Assembly (NCBI GenBank): GCA_964247055.1
Contig: OZ176053.1
Location: 12,152,001-12,216,000 of the forward strand
DNA length: 64,000 bases
Origin: Paragordius varius
Taxonomy: Eukaryota > Nematomorpha
Reading direction: 5' to 3'
Shown here: positions 59,046 through 64,000 of the stretch, in pieces
Layout: each line of letters starts with the position of its first letter
Position numbering within the stretch: the first letter of the stretch is position 1
Notes under the pieces: generated by a model
Seen by the model: only the letters and a program-made list of their open reading frames with translations
What the model was told of the DNA's origin: nothing
Databases searched by the model: none
Program-made: the position numbers and the translations under genes

Positions 59046-59812
59046 AATTAATTTTGTTGCCGTTGCCAAATCTTCAAGAAAAATTAGTAAATATGGAGAA
59101 TAGATGGAATATATTATATCGTTTATAGAAAATAATGATAACTTAGAATAGTTGTTTAAACAGCAGTTAAATGAAAGCATTATACTTTCTCCAAGAAAGG
59201 TAAAACACTCAATATTAAACCCAATTATTTTAACCAGTTTTCATTTCATATTATTGATTGATTTTGTGAAAAATGTGCAGTTTTTTTACATCTTGCATCT
59301 GATCAAACAGAGAAATTTGTCTAATGTCCTATTTTTTGATTATTTCTTATAAATAATTTAATAAATTTGCCCTTGTCACAAATGATGAAATTAAAATATA
59401 TATTTTAAGTTTCGAAACTGAGAGGGTATAAAACATTTTTAAATAAATATGTTAAAAAATAATAATTATCATCCAAAAAGCACCTTATATCTATTTAAGC
59501 TGTAAATTAGTAAATATTTAGACTTGTGTACCTTAATTCTCACGATCATTACTGGGTAACTGTCAAAATTTAAATTTAGCTTAAATATTAATATAAAAAC
59601 ATAGAACACCATGTAATATTCTATTCTTTTAATTTTGGAACGTTTATCATTAAGTATGTGTGAAATCGCCATATGGCAAAAACAATTTAATTTCACAAAA
59701 ACTCGGGCCAATTATATTAAGTATCCAAACACAAAAATGACTGCATTTGTTTTTTAAAAAAACCACAAATTTATAACTTTTTTGCCAACATTTTTTGTGT
59801 TGTTAAACATTC
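59046..59812. promoter_or_regulatory. Divergent upstream region of the small secreted gene and the SLC5 gene
   Basis: It should hold both promoters. No exon is convincing here; the minus-strand frame at 59469-59711 and plus-strand frame at 59152-59352 look like chance. Confidence 0.45.
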
Positions 59813-62800
59813 ATGAGATTCTTAAATCAATTCTCAGCATGGGATTACATTGTGCTGGTGTTTGCCTTGCTTATATCGGCTGCCGTGGGGCTCTATTATG
59901 CCCTAACAGGCGGGAAACAGAAAACAACAGAAGAAATTTTTTTGGGTGATCGAAAAATGAAGGCACTTCCGGTGGCCGCCTCCTTGCTGGCAAGTTTTAT
60001 GTCAGCTGTAACACTTTTGGGTTTGGCGGCTGAAAATTATACGTATGGGTGGGAGTATTGGCAAATTTGTTTATCCTTTATTCTCGTGATTTTTGCGGCA
60101 AATTATTTGTACCTGCCGGTATTTTACCATTTTCAAATGACGTCCACGTTTGAAGTGATTACTCATTTTCTAATTATCATAATATACCAACATTTACTGT
60201 TCAAATTCACCCTTAAACAATTCAAATTCACCCTAAAATAAATGTTTTTAAAATTAAAAGTTACTTATTTTTTATATTAAAAAAGAATTTTTGTCCAAAA
60301 TTAATATATTACTGAAAAAATAATAAATTATGCCATAAGAATATATTTTATACTAATGATGAGTTATATTAGCCCGAAAACACTAAATTTATTTTTAGGG
60401 TGAATTTGATTTGTTCAAGGGATTTGAATTGTAATGGTATATATCCGCGTCAAAATAATTAAATTTATTTTAAACCTAAATTTGCGATTACGCCTAATAA
60501 TATTTGTCAAACGTAAGAAATAAAACATAATAATGATAAAAATAAAAATGAATAGCCGCTTTTGGTTGGCTATACATTATTTTAGAAAACGTTCCAAAAT
60601 TTATTCAAAAAACGGTATAATATAAAAATATAGACTAATTAATTTAAATGTACAACAGCGAAATTGTATAATGTGCCATCTATCCCTGACTGAAAAACTA
60701 AAAATATTAAATTCGTTTTTCGAAACCGTTTAGCACCGGTAACTGAATTGTTTTCGGCAATGTTTCGGTTACAAAACAGTTAGGTGATCGTTTATATCTT
60801 GAGTTCCTTAGCTGGAAAAATTGATTTAAACGCTTTTCTGATTGTAAATGTTCCAATTTTCACTTTTTTTAAGTTAAAAATTTAGACAAGCTTTATATTT
60901 GGAATAAAGACCTGACTTTAACCCAATAACTATCATGGTGGATAAAAATTTGAAATAAATATTTTGGATAGAACAATTTTGATTTTTTTGAATAATACCT
61001 GTTAAAAATTAACCAAAAGGTAATTAAGTGTTAATAATATATAAATCGAAATTGTATTTGCTTTTGTTGCAATAGCCATACTTTTGAATGTAATAAAAAT
61101 AAAAAAAATTTTCGAGCCTGCCAGGATTCGAACCTGGAATCTCCTGATCCGTAGTCAGGCGCGTTATCCATTGCGCCACAGGCCCTTGTTTGCACTTGGT
61201 GAATTTTAAATACAAATAATGATATCGATCCTTATTTATATGCTAGTATTTTGAGAGAAGATACAATAAGCATGTTAGAGTGGCTGGGAGCCTGACTTTT
61301 ATCATTCAAATGGTGTTGTACTTGGCCATAGTGTTGTATGCACCTTCCCTAGCATTAAATGCAGGTAAATATGATTAAATACGTTTGCTAGGCTGCCTTA
61401 AAATAGTGAATGGTAGTAAGTTAAAGCACAGTGCGTGCATTGGCCAAGTGTCCAATACAAATGCGCGCACATTTTTGCATTAAGGAATCCGACGGGCCCC
61501 ATTTGCCAAATACATGGGCAATAATTATGGACTTTAAACATAAAACTTTAAAATACTATATATTTTACCAATTTTCTAATTTTTTGCCAAAATTTGGTTA
61601 GACGCTTTCAAAAATTTGTATAATAAAACAATTTTACTTAAACTTCGTCGAATTTTTTATCTAAAATATCTCGGGGGCGTAAATAAATTAAAGGGTCACG
61701 TGGACACCCCTAGGCTAAACCAATGGTACTTACGTAAAAAAATAAAGTGCCGCAAAAAATATTTATATTGTCTCAAAGGAGGTGACCATATAATACCGAT
61801 AAAAAATTTATGGCTTTATGACACATTCGCATATATTTAACTGAAATACATGCATCCAAAATCATAAAAGAGTCTTTGAGGGCCGTGGTTAAAGTATCAC
61901 TGGGCTAGACTCTTTACTTGATAAATATCCTTAACTCATATTTTCCTTTAGTTACTGGTTTCTCAATCACCGCCTCACTTTTATCGATTGGTATTGTTTG
62001 CACCTTTTACACAACCGTGGTAAATTTTTAATTTATCTATTTTTAAGTTTCAAACAATATATTATATAAATCGGTTCAACTTCATGGTAACTAATAGTTA
62101 ATATACTATTTACAATGAGTTGTGTTTAAATTCCCTCGTTTTTAATGTATAGGGTGGTATGAAAGCAGTTATTTGGACAGATGTTATCCAATGTTTTTTC
62201 ATGTTTGCGGGCATTTTTGCTATCATAGGGATTGGGACGGCCAAAGTTGGGGGTTTTGATGAAGTTTGGCGCCGAGCTGTAAAGGGTGGGCGTATATATT
62301 GGTTCAAGTAATAAGTTTTTTGATGGCATATTATCAGGACATTTATTTTTGAAGCAAAATCTGAACTAAGCGTTTAAAAAATATGCATCTCCTAAAAATT
62401 TATCCTTAAAAAGTTATTTTACAGTAATCTGAAAGATATAAATTACATATCTTTGCATGTCTGAAGCGATGGCCAAATTCCATTTTATTTTTTTATGGCT
62501 TAATTTATTATTAAATTTTTTTTGTAAAATATAGGTAAAACCTTTTCAAATTAAATGCTTGTTCTAATATCAATGTATAAACGATATTAATGATTAAATT
62601 AGTATATAATGAGATGGTTGAAAAACTCTGACATAAAATCATAATTATCTTATATTATTTGTTATAAATACCTAAAAAGGGTTGGGATTAAATAGCTGTT
62701 CCCTTCGAATGACTGCATTTATAAGCGGTTTAACCGGATATTATTACAAATTAATTCCATTGGTACATTTAGTTTGTTAAGTTTTGTTTTGATTAATGAA

Positions 62801-64000
62801 ACGTATATTGAAAATACTTTCAATTTTACAATTTTATTAATTTTTTATCAAAAATATTTTTTAAATTTGTCTGAAAAAATATTCTTTATTTGCAAAAATA
62901 AATGAAATATTTAATTTTTGCTATTATGTTAGTTACAACCCCAACCCTTTTATTCGCCACACATTTTGGACAATCATAGTTGGCGGTTTCTTTATGTGGC
63001 TTTCAATATTTGGCGTAAATCAAACTCAAGTCCAGCGGTGTCTCAGCTGTCCTACATTGAAAGTTGCCAAAAAGTTTTAAATATTTTATAAAATTATTTT
63101 TCTATTTTTTTAAAAAAGTGAAATTTTAAAAATTATTTGGTCTATATCACCAAACTTCTTAACAGAGTATTTTTATGTATAAAATTTGTGTTAATTTGCT
63201 TTTTTAGCGCAATGCTATATAATTTGCCCGGACTAATTTTACTCATGACGGTGTGCAGTCTATCAGGTTTGGTTGTTTATGCCCTTTACTATAAATGTGA
63301 CCCTTACTCTGCAAAATACATTACAAGCTCTGATCAAGTATTTTGTTTTATTTGATTTCTAAACCGCGAAAAAATAAAAAAGATTTATACATTTCCATTT
63401 AATAAAAGCTACTTCCCTATGCCGTCATGGATTTAATGAATTATCCTGGTATACCTGGTTTATTTGTGGCTAGCCTTTTTAGCGGATCACTTAGGTATAT
63501 CACATTAATTCGTAAAAAATTTTAAAACTGGTTCATTATTACCTAATATATAATCCTATTGGTTCACTTGTTTGTGTTGATAATATATCTATAAATGGTT
63601 AATTACAAAGGTTTTTTCTTGCTTTTTTCAAATGTTACAATGTATCAGTAAACTTATGTTATTTGGTCCATTTTGAAAAATCAGTTTTTTAAATTAACTT
63701 TTTGTTTCTTAGTACAATGTCGGCTGGCCTGAATTCTTTAGCAGCTGTAGTTATGGAAGACATTATAAAAACTTACCGATCGAAACCTCTGGAATACGGA
63801 GCTTGGTGGTCCAAAGTATTGGCCGCTTTGTTCGGACTTTTGATTGTAGCTCTGAGTTTCCTCACGGCACTCATGGGACCTATATTACAGGTTTATATCT
63901 AGCAAATAGAAAACCGGGATCGAATAATATATTTTCTGGTTTATGAAATAATTTACTTTTTTGTAACTAGGCTGCCCTAACCATATTTGGTATGATTGGT
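59813..64000 (+). CDS. Sodium-coupled transporter of the SLC5 family (SLC5A6/5A8-like), partial
   Basis: Exons: 59813-60154, 61247-61364, 61952-62019, 62153-62307, 62933-63073, 63208-63337, 63409-63494, 63713-63890 and 63971 onward; phases all close. It is cut by the window end after about 415 residues. SLC5A6 imports biotin and pantothenate, SLC5A8 imports monocarboxylates, and SLC5A5 imports iodide; this subgroup shares the blocks seen here: [122 protein letters not shown] and [13 protein letters not shown]. Several hydrophobic segments fit the multi-spanning plasma-membrane fold. Substrate cannot be told from this. The 1.1-kb intron 1 contains a MITE and an antisense tRNA gene. Confidence 0.93.
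60185..60439. mobile_element. TA-flanked MITE with doubled subterminal motif, copy 3
   Basis: Same family as 17109-17353, with TACCAACATTTACTGTTCAAA at the left, AATTGTAATGGTA at the right and CAAATTCACCC words doubled. It begins 31 bases after the splice donor of SLC5 exon 1. The residues [12 protein letters not shown] in the read-through frame are translated transposon. Confidence 0.8.
61113..61185 (-). tRNA. tRNA-Arg (anticodon ACG)
   Basis: The minus strand reads GGGCCTGTGGCGCAATGGAT for the acceptor stem and D-arm. The anticodon arm is CCTGA-CTACGGA-TCAGG, so the anticodon is ACG; the TΨC arm is CCAGG-TTCGAAT-CCTGG, and CAGGCTC closes the seven-pair acceptor stem with discriminator G. 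Length is 73 nt, without an intron. A run of T follows on the minus strand (from about 61109 downward), as for a polymerase III terminator. The gene is antisense inside intron 1 of the SLC5 gene. Confidence 0.96.
61440..61713. mobile_element. hAT-like MITE family, copy 5
   Basis: The right end GTGGACACCCCTAG and inner words CCGACGGGCCCC, ACATGGGCAATAATTATG and ACATAAAACTTTAAAATAC match the family. It lies in SLC5 intron 2. The plus-strand open frame at 61616-61840 overlaps it and is not a gene. Confidence 0.65.

Noticed and set aside
61024-61215. Minus-strand open frame of 63 codons
   Set aside because: It runs straight through the tRNA-Arg gene and its flanks.

Overview
This window is nuclear DNA from an AT-rich animal, most likely an invertebrate bilaterian. 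The reasons are spliced genes with GT-AG introns, animal-specific gene families (angiomotin, MID1IP1/Spot14, flightless-I, an SLC5 carrier, an EGF-repeat trypsin-fold protein), a nuclear tRNA gene, and a dense litter of short DNA transposons, a Helitron and an RTE-type LINE. I could not fix the phylum. For the multi-exon genes I rebuilt exons by eye from splice sites, reading-frame phase and family similarity. In all of them but one junction of the angiomotin gene the phases close exactly.

Layout, left to right. 1-5.3 kb: one unrecognised minus-strand reading frame (1154-1912), then a Helitron-like copy followed by a ~285-bp tandem array (3.7-5.1 kb). 5.35-10.4 kb: a five-exon minus-strand gene for a Thr/Ser/Lys-rich secreted-looking protein; its large intron holds a decayed RTE LINE and a short inverted-repeat element. 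10.4-15.8 kb: transposon-rich, with a 594-bp Helitron with canonical ends and two TTAA-type elements abutting in tandem. 15.9-16.5 kb: MID1IP1/Spot14-like gene (+). 16.9-19.8 kb: MsrA (-), head-to-head with NOP2 (+, 20.0-24.9 kb), which has introns of only 24, 33 and 49 nt. 25.9-35.6 kb: eight EGF exons plus a trypsin-fold domain that lacks its catalytic residues (+). 35.7-36.7 kb: mariner relic.

37.0-43.2 kb: angiomotin-family gene (-), sharing a 263-bp divergent promoter region with LETM1 (+, 43.5-49.8 kb). LETM1 runs tail-to-tail into flightless-I (-, 50.2-54.6 kb). 54.6-58.5 kb: intergenic, with more short transposons. 58.5-59.0 kb: a tiny secreted four-cysteine protein gene (-), one of whose introns is almost wholly a MITE. 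59.8-64 kb: SLC5 sodium-coupled transporter (+, runs off the window), with an antisense tRNA-Arg(ACG) and a MITE in intron 1.

The genes do not form a pathway. They are mostly housekeeping: methionine-sulfoxide repair, rRNA methylation, mitochondrial cation exchange, actin regulation, vitamin or anion uptake. The most unusual points are the pseudoprotease with EGF repeats, the ultra-short introns, the MITE that is an intron, and the tandem TTAA elements that share one target site.
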